Source: Curtobacterium sp. MMLR14_010
Lineage (GTDB): Bacteria; Actinomycetota; Actinomycetes; Actinomycetales; Microbacteriaceae
Reading direction: 5' to 3'
Assembly (NCBI RefSeq): GCF_001865015.1
Contig: NZ_MJGV01000002.1
Coordinates: 300,192-364,191, forward strand
Length of the DNA stretch: 64,000 bases
Shown here: piece after piece, positions 1 through 12,234 of the stretch
Numbering within the stretch: position 1 is the first letter of the stretch
How the letters are laid out: every line of letters begins with the position of its first letter
Notes under the pieces: generated by a model
The model's database searches: none
What the model saw: only the letters and a program-made list of their open reading frames with translations
Told to the model about the DNA's origin: nothing
Program-made: the position numbers and the translations under genes

Positions 1-3000
1 ACCGGCGACCCGGGCGCCGCGATCGCGGTCGACCTCGGCGACGACCGCACCGCCACGGCCACGGTCGCCGCGGACGGCACCTGGACCACCGCCGTCGCGA
101 GCGTCCCCACCGGGACCTTCACCGCGACGGCCACCCAGACGGTCGGTGGCGCGGCCGCCGGCACGGCGACCCAGACCTTCTCGGTCGTCGCCCAGCGGGC
201 CCTGACGATCACGACACCGACCACCTGTCAGACCTTCACCATCGCCGGTGCCTCGGCCCCGGTGACCGTGACCGGTTCCGCGACGCCGAACGCCACCATC
301 GCCGTGGACCTCGGTGACGGCCGCACGGCCACCGGCACCGCCGACGACACGGGAGCGTGGTCCGTCACCGTGCCGGGCGTCCCGGCCGGCAGCTACACCG
401 CCAGCGTCACGCAGACCGTGGCGGACGCGACCTCCGCCCCGACCGAGCGGACGTTCCGCGTGGTCCGGGCAGCGACGCTGACCGTCACCACCCCGACCGC
501 CGGGCAGGAGTTCCCGGTCGCCGACGCAGCCGCCACCCGGGACGTGCGTGTCTCCGGCACCGGTCAGGCCGGCGCGACGATCGACGTCGACGCGAGTGAC
601 GGTCGCACGGCCACCGCCACGGTGGACGCCGACGGCACCTGGTCGACCACGCTCCAGCGGGTCCCCGTCGGCGACCACACCGCCCGGGTCACGCAGACGA
701 TCGGCGACTCGACGAGCGCCGTGGTCCGCCGCGCGTTCTCGGTGACCGCAGCGCCTGCACTGACGATCGCCGCACCGGAAGACGACAGCACCATCACCGT
801 CGCCGACGCGTCCTCGACCACGCCGGTCACGGTCCGCGGCACCGCTGCGCCCGACGCCCGCGTCGACGTCTCGATCGGCGGCGCGTTCGTCGCCACGGTG
901 ACGGCGGACGACGACGGCGCCTGGACCACCACCTACCGCGGTGTCCCCGTCGGCCCCAGGACCGTCACGGCGACCCAGACGGTCGGCGGTTCCACGTCCC
1001 GCCCGGTCACCTCGACCTTCACCATCGCCGCCGGCGACGCCCTGACGATCACCGACCCGGCTGACGGCGACGTCGTCACGGTCCTCGGCCAGCGCACCGA
1101 CCTACCGGTCACCGGTACGGCCGAAGCGGGCGCCGACGTCGCGGTCAGCCTCGGCGACGACCTGACGGCGACGACCACGGCCGACGACGACGGCGACTGG
1201 ACGGTCACCGTCCGTGACGTCCCGGTCGGCCGGCACACGATCGCCGCGACGCAGACGGTGAACGGCACGACCTCGCCGGTCCTCGAGCAGGTCGTGACGG
1301 TCCGCACGGCGACGCCGCTCGGCGTCACCGCCCCGACCCAGGGGTCGACGACGACGGTGGCGCAGGCCTCGTCGCGGATCGACGTCCCGGTCTCCGGCAC
1401 CGCCGAGCCCGGCGCTCGGGTGACGGTCGTCCTCGACGACGGCACCCCCCTGACCACGACCGCAACCAGCACCGGCGGCACGTGGCGCGTCACGCTGCCG
1501 GCCGTCCGCACGGGCGACCACACCGTCTCGGTCACCCAGACCGTGAACGGTGTGGAGAGCGCCGCGATCGACCGCGACTTCACCGTCGAGGCCGGCGCGG
1601 CCCTGCGGATCGACACCCCGACGGCACGGCAGGACGTCCCCGCCGGCGGTGACGCCACGGCAGCCGTGATCGCGAGCGGCTCCGCCGAGGCCGGCGCCAC
1701 CGTGACGGTGCGCTTCGACGACGGCGACCCGATCGTGGTCACCGCCGGACCCGACGGCCGCTGGACGGCTCCGGCGACCGGTGGCACGTCGCTGCCGATC
1801 GGTGCCCACACGGTGACCGCCACGCAGACCGTGAACGGCACCGACGGCCCCGTCGTCGACCGCGACTTCACGGTCGTGCCCGGCCGTGCGATCACGATCG
1901 ACACCCCGCCGACCGGTCTCCGGTTCGTGGTGGTCGACGAGGACGCCACCGCCGACGTCCGGATCACCGGCACCGCCGAGCCCGGCGCTGACGTCGCCGT
2001 CTCCGTGGGCGGCACCCTGCTCACGACGTCGGCCGACCCCGACACCGGGGCGTGGGCCGTCACCGCGGGGGACCTCGCGCCGACCGGCACCTACACCGTC
2101 AACGCCACGCAGACGATCAACGGCGTCGACACCAGCGCCCTGCCGATCACGTTCCAGGTCGTCACCGCGGCCCCGGTCCGGATCACCACGCCGGGCGCCG
2201 ACGACACCACCACCGTCGCGGGCGAGGACGTCACCACCGACGTCACCGTCTCCGGCACCGCACAGCCCGGCGCCTCCGTCACGGCCAGCACCCCCGGTGC
2301 GACGGACGCCACCGCGACCGTCCGCGACGACGGCACCTGGACGGTCACGTTCCCGGACCTCGCCGTCGGTGACCACCCGGTCTCCGTCACGCAGACGCTC
2401 GGTGGCGACACCTCGGTGCCCGTCGAGCGGACGGTGTCCGTCGTCGCCGCCGACCCGGTGCGGGTCACGAGCCCGGCCGCCGACGACGTCCTGTACGTCA
2501 TCGGCGACGACGGCACACGGGACGTCACCGTCTCCGGTACCGCAGCGGCCGGAGCACCGGTCTCGGTGCGGCTCGGCGACGACGAGCTGACCACGACCGC
2601 GGACGCCGACGGCGACTGGACGGTCACCTTCACCGGCGTGCCGGTGGGCGACCAGCCCGTCACCGCGACCCAGACGGTCGCCGGCACCACGGCCTCCAGT
2701 CCGGACCGCACCGTCTCGGTGCAGGCAGCCGACGACGTCACCATCACCACGCCGGAGGACGGGACGCGACTCCTCGTCGCGGACGCGGACGGCACGGCTG
2801 ACGTGCGGACGGGAGGCTCGGCGCAGCCGGGCGCGTCCGTCACGGTCCGCCTCTCCGACGGTTCCACCCGGACCGTCACCGCCGACGACGACGGCACCTG
2901 GTCCTGGACCTTCGAGGACCGGCCCGTCGGTGACCTGCGGGTCACCGCGACCGAGCGGTTCGCCGGCCAGACCTCGGCAGCGGAGCCCGTCACGGTCTCC

Positions 3001-5916
3001 GTGGTCGCCGGAGCGCGGCTGACCGTCACCGACCCCGCCCGCGCCACGCGCGTCACGGTCGCTGACGACGACGCCACCACCGACGTCGACTTCGCGGGGA
3101 CCGGCCAGCCCGGCGCCACCGTGACCGTCGACCTCGGCGCAGGGGGCTCCGCGACCGCCACCGTGCGGGGCGACGGCTCCTGGGACACGACCGTCCAGGA
3201 CGTGCCCACCGGCTCCCACACCGCGTCGGTGACCCAGGCGCTGAACGGCACGACGAGCGCGGCGGTCGAACGCCCCGTGACCGTCGTGGCCGCGGCCGAC
3301 CTGACGATCCGCCAGCCCGACGCCGACGAGCCGGTCACGGTCGCCGACGGTGACCAGACCACGACGGTCGTCGTCGCCGGTGACGCCCAGCCGGGCGCGA
3401 CGGTGACGGTGACCGTGGACGACCGCGACCCGGTGGAGGTCACCGCGGGCACGGACGGCACCTGGACGGTGGAGGTCCCGCGCCTCGGCGTCGGCGACCA
3501 CGACGTCAGCGTCACGCAGACCGTCGACGGCTCCACCTCGACGGCACCCGTCACCTCGACCTTCGAGGTCGTCGCCGGCGCGCCCGTCCGGGTGACCACG
3601 CCGACCACCGACGCGGAGTTCCCCGTCGGGGACGCCGACGCCACCACCACGATCCGGGTCAGCGGCACCGCCGAGCCCCGCGCGAACGTCGTCGTGGACC
3701 TCGGTGGCGGCCGGAGCGAGTCCACGACCGTCGACAGCGACGGCCGTTGGACCGTCGACGTCGCGGGCGTCGGAGCCGGCGACCCGGTGGTGTCGGTGAC
3801 GCAGCGCATCGGCGACACGGAGTCCGCTCCGGTCACCGTGCCGGTCCACGTCGTCGTCGCCGACCCGATCACGATCGCGGTCCCCGCCGACCAGTCGACG
3901 ATCCGCGTCGCCCAGGACGACTCGACCACGACCGTCACCGCCAGCGGTGCGGCCGCGGTCGGCGCCACCGTCCGGGTCCGTCTCGACGACGGCACCGTGC
4001 GGAGCACCACCGCGACGGACGCCGGCACGTGGTCGGTCGACTTCACCCGGGTCGGGACGGGGCGCCACACCGTGCGCGCCACCCAGACCGTCGACGGGTC
4101 CACGTCGAGCCCGGTCACCTCGCGGTTCACCGTCGCCGGTGCCACCACCCTGGCGATCGACACCCCCGCGGCCGGCTCGACGATCACCGTCCCCGCCGGC
4201 ACCACCGGCACGGACGTGGTCGTCAACGGCACCGGCCAGCCCGGCGCCACCGTCGTGGTGGTCGCCGACGGCGGCGACCCCGTCGAGGTGCCCGTCGGGA
4301 CGGACGGCCGCTGGACGACCACCCTCCAGGGCCTCGACGCCGGCGCCCACCAGCTGTCGGTGACGCAGGTCGTCAACGGCACGACGTCCGACCCGGTCGG
4401 CCGCGGCTTCACCGTCGTGGTCGCCGACGCGGAGAGCATCGTCGTGACCTCGCCGGCACCGGGCACCGTGTACCGGGTGCTCGGCGGCCCGACCGACGTC
4501 GTCGTGTCCGGCACGGCAGCGGCACGCGCCGCGGTGTCGGTGTCGATCCACGGCGGGGCGGCGGTCACGACGACGGCCGACACCGACGGCGCCTGGCGCG
4601 TCACCGTGCCGGGCATCGGCACCGGATCGCACACCATCGCCGCGACGCAGACCGTCGGCGGCCGGGACAGCACCGCCTCCGAGGTCGGGTTCTCCGTGGT
4701 CGCCGCGACGCCGGTGACCGTGTCGAGCCCCACCGACGGCCAGGTGTTCCCGGTCACGGGTGACACCGCGTGGATCCCGGTGAGCGGCACCGCCGAGCCC
4801 GGGGCGACCGTCACGGTCGAGCTCGACGGACAGACCGTCGAGACGACGGCCGGGGACGACGGTTCGTGGACGGCGACCGTCGACGACGTGTCGACCGGCA
4901 CCCACACGGTCTCCGTCACGGAGACGGTCGGGGGGCGCACGTCCGACCCCGTGACCGCCGACGTCCGGGTCGTCACGGCTCAGCCGGACGACGTGGTGAT
5001 CACCGCGCCGACCCCCGGGCAGCTCATCCCGGCCACCGGGACCGGCTCGACCGGCTCCTTCACGGTGACCGGTCAGGCGACGCCGGGCGTCATGGTCACG
5101 GTCACCCTGTCCACCGGGCAGGTCCGCACCACCACCGCCGACGACGACGGCGACTGGAGCGTCGTGTTCGACCGGGTGCCGGAGGGGGAGTGGACCATCG
5201 GTGCGACGCAGACCGTCAACGGGGTGGCCGCCACGGCGCCGACGGTGACGATCGTGGTCCAGGCGGTGGACCCGCTCGCGGTCACGTCGCCGATGCCCGG
5301 ACAGCACCAGACCGCCGGCGACGCGGGCTGGGTCGACTGGACCGTCACCGGGACCGCCGAGCCGGGCGCGACCGTCACGGTCTGGGCGGGCGACGGGACC
5401 CCGGTCACGACGACCGCCGACGCGGACGGCTCCTGGTCGGTCGTGCTCCGGCTGCCCGTCGGGACGCACCAGCTCACCGCGACGCAGACCGTCCGTGGCG
5501 TCACGTCCGCCCCGCAGGTGCGGACCGTCATGGTCGACGCCGCGGTCGCGGGGCAGCCGACCGAGCCGGGTCAGCCGGGCACGCCCGGTCTGCCGGGCAC
5601 GCCGGGTCTGCCGGGCACGCCCGGTCTGCCGGGCACGCCGGGTCTGCCGGGCACGCCGGGTCTGCCCGGGACGCCCGGCTTCCCGGGCACGGGCGGGACC
5701 GGCCTGCCGGGCTCCGGGGTGGGCGGCGGCACGGCCGGCGGCACCGGTGGCTCGACCGGCGGGACCTCCGGTCAGGGGACGCCGCGCGGTGACCTCGCCT
5801 TCACCGGCGCCGACGTCGCCCCGCTCGCCGGAGCGGCCGGCGGCCTGGTGGTCCTCGGGTTCCTGCTGCTCGGCCTGTCGCGCCTGGCACGCAGCGTCCG
5901 CCGCCGCCGGAGCTGA
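1..5916 (+). CDS. Giant Ig-like-repeat surface protein with LAXTG sorting signal (5' end outside window)
   Basis: The frame is open from base 1, so this is the 3' part of a larger gene (at least 1971 residues here). I count about 19 complete and one partial repeat of roughly 90 aa. Each has a core like GTAxPGAxVxVxLxDG, then W-S/T-V, then a closing TQTVxG..TS strand. This is the pattern of bacterial Ig-like (Big/adhesin) modules. A short collagen-like GTPGLP stretch (5572-5694) and a Gly/Ser/Thr-rich stalk follow. The C-terminus is LAFTG (about 5794-5808), a hydrophobic segment and an RRRRS tail, the layout of an actinobacterial class E sortase substrate. It is inferred to be a wall-anchored stalk or adhesin. 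The N-terminal ligand-binding region, if any, is not in view, and no sortase gene is present in the window. Confidence 0.85.
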   Translation, partial: TGDPGAAIAVDLGDDRTATATVAADGTWTTAVASVPTGTFTATATQTVGGAAAGTATQTFSVVAQRALTITTPTTCQTFTIAGASAPVTVTGSATPNATIAVDLGDGRTATGTADDTGAWSVTVPGVPAGSYTASVTQTVADATSAPTERTFRVVRAATLTVTTPTAGQEFPVADAAATRDVRVSGTGQAGATIDVDASDGRTATATVDADGTWSTTLQRVPVGDHTARVTQTIGDSTSAVVRRAFSVTAAPALTIAAPEDDSTITVADASSTTPVTVRGTAAPDARVDVSIGGAFVATVTADDDGAWTTTYRGVPVGPRTVTATQTVGGSTSRPVTSTFTIAAGDALTITDPADGDVVTVLGQRTDLPVTGTAEAGADVAVSLGDDLTATTTADDDGDWTVTVRDVPVGRHTIAATQTVNGTTSPVLEQVVTVRTATPLGVTAPTQGSTTTVAQASSRIDVPVSGTAEPGARVTVVLDDGTPLTTTATSTGGTWRVTLPAVRTGDHTVSVTQTVNGVESAAIDRDFTVEAGAALRIDTPTARQDVPAGGDATAAVIASGSAEAGATVTVRFDDGDPIVVTAGPDGRWTAPATGGTSLPIGAHTVTATQTVNGTDGPVVDRDFTVVPGRAITIDTPPTGLRFVVVDEDATADVRITGTAEPGADVAVSVGGTLLTTSADPDTGAWAVTAGDLAPTGTYTVNATQTINGVDTSALPITFQVVTAAPVRITTPGADDTTTVAGEDVTTDVTVSGTAQPGASVTASTPGATDATATVRDDGTWTVTFPDLAVGDHPVSVTQTLGGDTSVPVERTVSVVAADPVRVTSPAADDVLYVIGDDGTRDVTVSGTAAAGAPVSVRLGDDELTTTADADGDWTVTFTGVPVGDQPVTATQTVAGTTASSPDRTVSVQAADDVTITTPEDGTRLLVADADGTADVRTGGSAQPGASVTVRLSDGSTRTVTADDDGTWSWTFEDRPVGDLRVTATERFAGQTSAAEPVTVSVVAGARLTVTDPARATRVTVADDDATTDVDFAGTGQPGATVTVDLGAGGSATATVRGDGSWDTTVQDVPTGSHTASVTQALNGTTSAAVERPVTVVAAADLTIRQPDADEPVTVADGDQTTTVVVAGDAQPGATVTVTVDDRDPVEVTAGTDGTWTVEVPRLGVGDHDVSVTQTVDGSTSTAPVTSTFEVVAGAPVRVTTPTTDAEFPVGDADATTTIRVSGTAEPRANVVVDLGGGRSESTTVDSDGRWTVDVAGVGAGDPVVSVTQRIGDTESAPVTVPVHVVVADPITIAVPADQSTIRVAQDDSTTTVTASGAAAVGATVRVRLDDGTVRSTTATDAGTWSVDFTRVGTGRHTVRATQTVDGSTSSPVTSRFTVAGATTLAIDTPAAGSTITVPAGTTGTDVVVNGTGQPGATVVVVADGGDPVEVPVGTDGRWTTTLQGLDAGAHQLSVTQVVNGTTSDPVGRGFTVVVADAESIVVTSPAPGTVYRVLGGPTDVVVSGTAAARAAVSVSIHGGAAVTTTADTDGAWRVTVPGIGTGSHTIAATQTVGGRDSTASEVGFSVVAATPVTVSSPTDGQVFPVTGDTAWIPVSGTAEPGATVTVELDGQTVETTAGDDGSWTATVDDVSTGTHTVSVTETVGGRTSDPVTADVRVVTAQPDDVVITAPTPGQLIPATGTGSTGSFTVTGQATPGVMVTVTLSTGQVRTTTADDDGDWSVVFDRVPEGEWTIGATQTVNGVAATAPTVTIVVQAVDPLAVTSPMPGQHQTAGDAGWVDWTVTGTAEPGATVTVWAGDGTPVTTTADADGSWSVVLRLPVGTHQLTATQTVRGVTSAPQVRTVMVDAAVAGQPTEPGQPGTPGLPGTPGLPGTPGLPGTPGLPGTPGLPGTPGFPGTGGTGLPGSGVGGGTAGGTGGSTGGTSGQGTPRGDLAFTGADVAPLAGAAGGLVVLGFLLLGLSRLARSVRRRRS
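5572..5694 (+). repeat. 18-bp tandem repeat coding for GTPGLP (collagen-like)
   Basis: About six near-identical 18-bp units encode Gly-Thr-Pro-Gly-Leu-Pro, giving an uninterrupted Gly-X-Y pattern just before the stalk and anchor of the surface protein. The units differ mainly at synonymous third positions, so copy number probably varies between strains. Confidence 0.85.
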
Positions 5917-5932
5917 CGCGGGCGCACGACCC

Positions 5933-5979
5933 GCAGCGCGCCTCCCGACCGTCGTCCTGACGGCCGGGAGGCGCGCTGC
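5933..5979 (+). terminator. Long hairpin after the surface-protein gene
   Basis: A 21-bp stem with one mismatch and a 5-nt loop (5954-5958) starts 17 nt after the stop codon. The arms contain GCGCGCCTCCCG and its complement. There is no U-tract. It belongs to the G/C-rich palindrome family seen after many genes here. Confidence 0.7.
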
Positions 5980-6070
5980 CGTCTCCGGGTCCCGGCACCC
6001 TCCGCAGGTGGCCGTTCCAGGGCCCCGGGCGGCCTGTGGAGAGCGGCCTCCGGCTGTCGGCCGTCCCGGC

Positions 6071-6076
6071 TACCCT
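6071..6076 (+). promoter_or_regulatory. -10 element TACCCT of dnaX
   Basis: TACCCT ends 6 nt before the GTG at 6083, so transcription would start at or next to the start codon (leaderless). No Shine-Dalgarno sequence precedes this GTG. Confidence 0.5.
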
Positions 6077-6082
6077 TGTCGC

Positions 6083-9043
6083 GTGGTCACCGCCCTGTAT
6101 CGCCGTTACCGGCCTGAGAACTTCGCCGAGCTCATCGGGCAGTCGCAGGTCACCGACCCGCTCCGCACGGCGCTCCGCACCAACCGTGTCAACCACGCGT
6201 ACCTGTTCAGCGGGCCGCGCGGCTGCGGCAAGACGACCTCGGCGCGCATCCTCGCGCGCTGCCTGAACTGCGCCGAGGGCCCCACCGACACCCCGTGCGG
6301 CGTCTGCCCGAGCTGCGTCGAGCTCGCGCGCGGCGGCAGCGGGTCGCTCGACGTCATCGAGATCGACGCCGCCAGCCACAACGGTGTCGACGACGCCCGC
6401 GACCTCCGCGACCGCGCCGTGTTCGCCCCGGCACGTGACCGCTACAAGATCTTCATCCTCGACGAGGCCCACATGGTCACGCCGCAGGGCTTCAACGCGC
6501 TGCTCAAGCTCGTCGAAGAGCCGCCGGAGCACGTCAAGTTCATCTTCGCCACCACCGAACCCGAGAAGGTCATCGGGACGATCCGGTCGCGCACCCACCA
6601 CTACCCGTTCCGGCTCGTCCCACCCGCCGCGATGCTCGAGTACGTCGAACAGCTCTGCACGCAGGAGTCCGTCACCGTGGCACCCGGTGTGCTGCCCCTC
6701 GTCGTCCGGGCCGGCGGCGGGTCCGTCCGCGACACCCTCTCCCTGCTCGACCAGCTCATCGCCGGCAGCGAAGACGGAGCGCTCCGCTACGAGCGTGCCG
6801 TCGCCCTGCTCGGGTACACCGACAGCGCGCTCCTCGACGACGTCGTCGACGCGCTCGCCGTCGCCGACCCGGGCTCGGCCTTCGCCGCCGTCGACCGCGT
6901 CGTCCAGACCGGCCAGGACCCCCGCCGCTTCGTCGAGGACCTGCTCGAACGCCTCCGTGACCTCATCGTCGTCGCCGCGACGAACGAGAGCGCCGGCGCC
7001 GTCCTGCGGGGTGTCTCACCCGAGGAGCTCGACACCATGTCCCGGCAGGCCGGCGTCTTCGGCGCGACCGGGCTGTCCCGTGGCGCGGACATCGCGAACC
7101 GGGCGCTCACCGACATGACGGGGGCGACCTCGCCGCGGCTGCACCTCGAGCTGATGGTCGCGCGGATGCTCGTCCCAGAAGCAGACGACTCCCAACGCGG
7201 TGCGCTCGCGCGGGTCGAGCGGCTCGAGCGCCGTGTCGGTGTGGGCGACGCGGGTGGGCACAGCGGGGGTCCCGCGGTGCTCGAGTCCAGCGCGGCTGCC
7301 GCTCCGACGGCATCGCCCGCTGCCGCGCCGGTCCGTGACGCCGCGGCCTCGGTGGCGTCGTCGTCCTCGATGCAGCCCGTCCGGCAGTCCGAGCCCGTGT
7401 CGACGACCGCCAGCAGCGCGCCCGACACGATCGGGGCATCGTCGGGGTCGTCGTCTGCCTCGGAGTCGTCGTCCGACGCTCCCGTCGGCACGCCGGCGGC
7501 TGCCTCGGCCGCGCAGGACGCCGCCGCGTCGTGGGCCGCTGTGGCGCCCGGCAGTGCGGACTCGTCGGGTGCACCGAAGTCGTCCGGTGGCTCGTCGACG
7601 CCGGACACCGGGTCATCGCCGACCGCGGCGGCCACCGACGGACCGGGTGCCGCTGGGTCAGCGCCGAGCGAGCACGCCTCGTCGTCGTCCACCGGCCAGG
7701 GCACCGTCATCGGCTCCGAGCCGGCGGTCCGTTCGATCGCACCGGTCGGGCTCCAGCAGATGCGGGATGCGTGGACGCAGGTCCTCGACCACGTGCAGCA
7801 CGCCAAGCGCTCCGCGTGGACCGTCGTCGTCACGGCGCAGGTCACCGCGCTGCGCGACGACGTCCTCACGCTGACGTTCCCGAGCCAGCAGGACGTCGCC
7901 TCGTTCAAGGAGATGGCCGACCCCTCGACCAGCGTCAGCGAACTCGTCCGCGCGGCGATCCTCGACGTGCTCGGGTTCCGGGTGAAGTTCGTTGCACGCG
8001 GTCCCGGCGGTCCCGGCGGCCCTGGGCAGCAGCGTCCGGCTGAGCCCCCGCGGGACCAGCCCGCCGCGGCGGCGCAGCGTCCTGCGCCAGCTCCGTCGGC
8101 ACCGGCAACAACCCCGGCACCGGCGTCCGCGCAGGTGTCGGCGCCCACGTCAGCGCCTGCCGCAGCGGCGGCCCCGGTCGAGCCGGCAGCGGAGCAGCCC
8201 GCGTCCGCGTCCGCTCCCTCGTCGGCACAGCAGGCACCGGCCGCGCCCGCTGCCACCGCACCGGCGACCCCGCCCCGCGAGTCACCGCGGAGCGTGCCCG
8301 AGCAGCAGCAGCCCTCTGAGCAGCAGCCCTCCGAGGAGCAGACCGTCCAGCAGCCGGCCGCCCGGCAGCCGGCCGCGTCCGCTCCGCAGCGGTCCGAGCC
8401 CGCTCCGGCCGTCCAGCAGACGCCGGTCTCGAACGACCCGGTGACCGAGTGGGCGGTCGCGACGATCCCGTCGACCGACCCGAGCACGGGCGCCGTGCCC
8501 GAGGGCGTCGAGCCGGCCTGGGGAGCGCCCTTCGGGTCGACCGGGCCGTCGGACACCGTCGCCCCGACGACCTCGACCGCTCCGGACACCACGGAACCGT
8601 GGCGCACCGGGTCCTCGGACGCTGCGTCCCCGGCCAGCTCGACCGCGTCCGCCCCTCGCGACGGGCAGGGGTCCTCCGTCGCGTCGCCCGGCCCGGCAGC
8701 GCCCGGGGCCGACGTCCCGGTCGACGACTACCCGATGGACGACGGCCCCTTCGACGACGCCCCCTACGACGACGGCGCCCCGTTCCCCGACCCCGGCTTC
8801 GGCGGCCGCGCGGCCGGCCAGGCGCCCACGCAGCACGCACCGTCCCAGCAGGCACCGGCCCAGCAGACATCGACCCAGCAGGCACCGGCAGCGTCGACGC
8901 CCGCGCAGCAGCGTCCGCCGCGGCAGGCCCCGGCCCAGCAGCCGCGCCGCGCACCCGTCCCCGGCCGCTACGGCGAGGCGGTCGTGCGTGAGATCCTCGG
9001 CGCGCAGTTCATCGAGGAGACCACCCTGAGCGAAGGCAACTGA
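6083..9043 (+). CDS. dnaX: DNA polymerase III subunit gamma/tau
   Basis: Clamp-loader ATPase subunit that ties the replicase to the clamp loader. The protein is 986 aa from GTG 6083; the frame is open further upstream, but homology begins at [10 protein letters not shown]. Walker [10 protein letters not shown] is at residues 44-52. Zinc-module cysteines lie at 60, 63, 72, 75 and 78. The Walker B motif LDEAH is at 126-130, and an SRT arginine-finger motif follows. After about residue 370 the chain is Pro/Ala/Gln/Ser-rich, with a folded tau-like segment ([10 protein letters not shown] onward) at about 553-640 and an acidic [12 protein letters not shown] patch near the end. The stop overlaps the recR start by one base (TGATG), the usual dnaX-recR coupling. 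I saw no slippery sequence for a frameshifted gamma. Confidence 0.95.
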   Translation: MVTALYRRYRPENFAELIGQSQVTDPLRTALRTNRVNHAYLFSGPRGCGKTTSARILARCLNCAEGPTDTPCGVCPSCVELARGGSGSLDVIEIDAASHNGVDDARDLRDRAVFAPARDRYKIFILDEAHMVTPQGFNALLKLVEEPPEHVKFIFATTEPEKVIGTIRSRTHHYPFRLVPPAAMLEYVEQLCTQESVTVAPGVLPLVVRAGGGSVRDTLSLLDQLIAGSEDGALRYERAVALLGYTDSALLDDVVDALAVADPGSAFAAVDRVVQTGQDPRRFVEDLLERLRDLIVVAATNESAGAVLRGVSPEELDTMSRQAGVFGATGLSRGADIANRALTDMTGATSPRLHLELMVARMLVPEADDSQRGALARVERLERRVGVGDAGGHSGGPAVLESSAAAAPTASPAAAPVRDAAASVASSSSMQPVRQSEPVSTTASSAPDTIGASSGSSSASESSSDAPVGTPAAASAAQDAAASWAAVAPGSADSSGAPKSSGGSSTPDTGSSPTAAATDGPGAAGSAPSEHASSSSTGQGTVIGSEPAVRSIAPVGLQQMRDAWTQVLDHVQHAKRSAWTVVVTAQVTALRDDVLTLTFPSQQDVASFKEMADPSTSVSELVRAAILDVLGFRVKFVARGPGGPGGPGQQRPAEPPRDQPAAAAQRPAPAPSAPATTPAPASAQVSAPTSAPAAAAAPVEPAAEQPASASAPSSAQQAPAAPAATAPATPPRESPRSVPEQQQPSEQQPSEEQTVQQPAARQPAASAPQRSEPAPAVQQTPVSNDPVTEWAVATIPSTDPSTGAVPEGVEPAWGAPFGSTGPSDTVAPTTSTAPDTTEPWRTGSSDAASPASSTASAPRDGQGSSVASPGPAAPGADVPVDDYPMDDGPFDDAPYDDGAPFPDPGFGGRAAGQAPTQHAPSQQAPAQQTSTQQAPAASTPAQQRPPRQAPAQQPRRAPVPGRYGEAVVREILGAQFIEETTLSEGN

Positions 9044-9642
9044 TGTACGACGGCATCGTCCAGGACCTCATCGACGAGTTCGGTCGTCTCCCCGGCATCG
9101 GCCCGAAGTCGGCGCAGCGCATCGCCTTCCACATCCTGCAGAACGAGTCGTTCGACCCGGCCCGGCTCGCCGAGCTGCTGGCGGACGTCAAGGAGCGGGT
9201 CCGGTTCTGCGAGGTCTGCGGCAACGTGACCGAGTCGGTGCGCTGCAGCATCTGCCGCGACCCCCGCCGCCAGCCCCAGACGATCTGCGTGGTCGAGGAA
9301 GCGAAGGACGTCGCCGCGATCGAGCGCACCCGCGAGTTCCGCGGGCTGTACCACGTGCTCGGCGGGGCGATCAGCCCGATCGACGGCGTCGGCCCGGACG
9401 ACCTCCGGATCCAGCAGCTCATGACCCGACTGGCCGACGGCACCGTGGAAGAAGTGATCATCGCGACCGACCCCAACCTCGAGGGCGAGGCCACCGCGAC
9501 CTACCTCAGCCGGCTGCTCGTGCCCATGGGCATCAGGACGACCCGCCTGGCGTCCGGACTGCCCGTCGGCGGCGACCTCGAGTACGCGGACGAGGTCACC
9601 CTCGGCCGTGCGTTCGAGGGCCGGCGCGTCGTCGGCGGCTGA
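9043..9642 (+). CDS. recR: Recombination mediator RecR
   Basis: Part of the RecFOR pathway that loads RecA at gapped DNA. The 199 aa are the normal length. A helix-hairpin-helix ([12 protein letters not shown]) lies at about 15-26, a C4 zinc finger (C56, C59, C68, C71) follows, and a Toprim domain starts near [10 protein letters not shown]. The gene starts on the last base of the dnaX stop, so it is translationally coupled to dnaX. Confidence 0.96.
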   Translation: MYDGIVQDLIDEFGRLPGIGPKSAQRIAFHILQNESFDPARLAELLADVKERVRFCEVCGNVTESVRCSICRDPRRQPQTICVVEEAKDVAAIERTREFRGLYHVLGGAISPIDGVGPDDLRIQQLMTRLADGTVEEVIIATDPNLEGEATATYLSRLLVPMGIRTTRLASGLPVGGDLEYADEVTLGRAFEGRRVVGG

Positions 9643-9656
9643 CCGCCCGGACGCCG

Positions 9657-9677
9657 CCACGCACGATCGTTGCGTGG
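9657..9677 (+). terminator. Possible weak hairpin after recR
   Basis: A 7-bp stem (CCACGCA / TGCGTGG) with a 7-nt loop sits 15 nt after the recR stop. There is no U-tract, so it may not terminate. Confidence 0.3.
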
Positions 9678-9713
9678 ACCCCTGCTCGCACGCAACATCC
9701 CCGAAACACCGTC

Positions 9714-9719
9714 TACGAT
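9714..9719 (+). promoter_or_regulatory. -10-like TACGAT upstream of lysC
   Basis: TACGAT lies about 50 nt before the lysC start and would give a leader of about 45 nt containing the AGGAG ribosome site (9756-9760). No convincing -35 is seen. Confidence 0.4.
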
Positions 9720-9769
9720 TGTCGCAAGCCGCGCCCGTCGCGGACCCCTCGTCCCAGGAGTACCCGCCC

Positions 9770-12113
<2,344 letters not shown>

Positions 12114-12128
12114 CGGCACGCACCACGT

Positions 12129-12176
12129 GACGGACGGCAGGCCCCGTGCCAGCTGGCACCGGGCCTCCCGTCCGTC
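12129..12176 (+). terminator. Palindromic terminator-like repeat after asd
   Basis: A 48-nt inverted repeat (two mismatches) is centred at 12152/12153. The core is GTGCCAGCTGGCAC and the flanks contain GGACGGCAGG / CCTCCCGTCC. It starts 15 nt after the asd stop. It is a copy of the dispersed palindrome family. Confidence 0.7.
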
Positions 12177-12222
12177 TTCAGGAACCGTCCTGATCACCAG
12201 CCGCACTGTCAGCGCCCGACGC

Positions 12223-12228
12223 TAGGAT
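12223..12228 (+). promoter_or_regulatory. -10 element TAGGAT of mqo
   Basis: TAGGAT ends 6 nt before GTG 12235. A transcript starting about 7 nt downstream would begin at the start codon. Confidence 0.5.
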
Positions 12229-12234
12229 CGTCTG

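Noticed and set aside
1102..5469. 1455-aa open frame on the minus strand opposite the surface-protein gene
   Set aside because: Arg/Asp/Gly-rich translation without domains; it mirrors the codon periodicity of the repetitive GC-rich gene on the plus strand.
5572..5694. Regular 18-bp repeats resembling a CRISPR array
   Set aside because: Units are contiguous with no spacers and encode an in-frame GTPGLP repeat.
6500..7300. Programmed frameshift in dnaX
   Set aside because: No A-rich slippery heptamer is present; actinobacterial dnaX is usually read straight through.
9678..9769. Lysine riboswitch before lysC
   Set aside because: The leader is only about 45 nt and has no long conserved stems.
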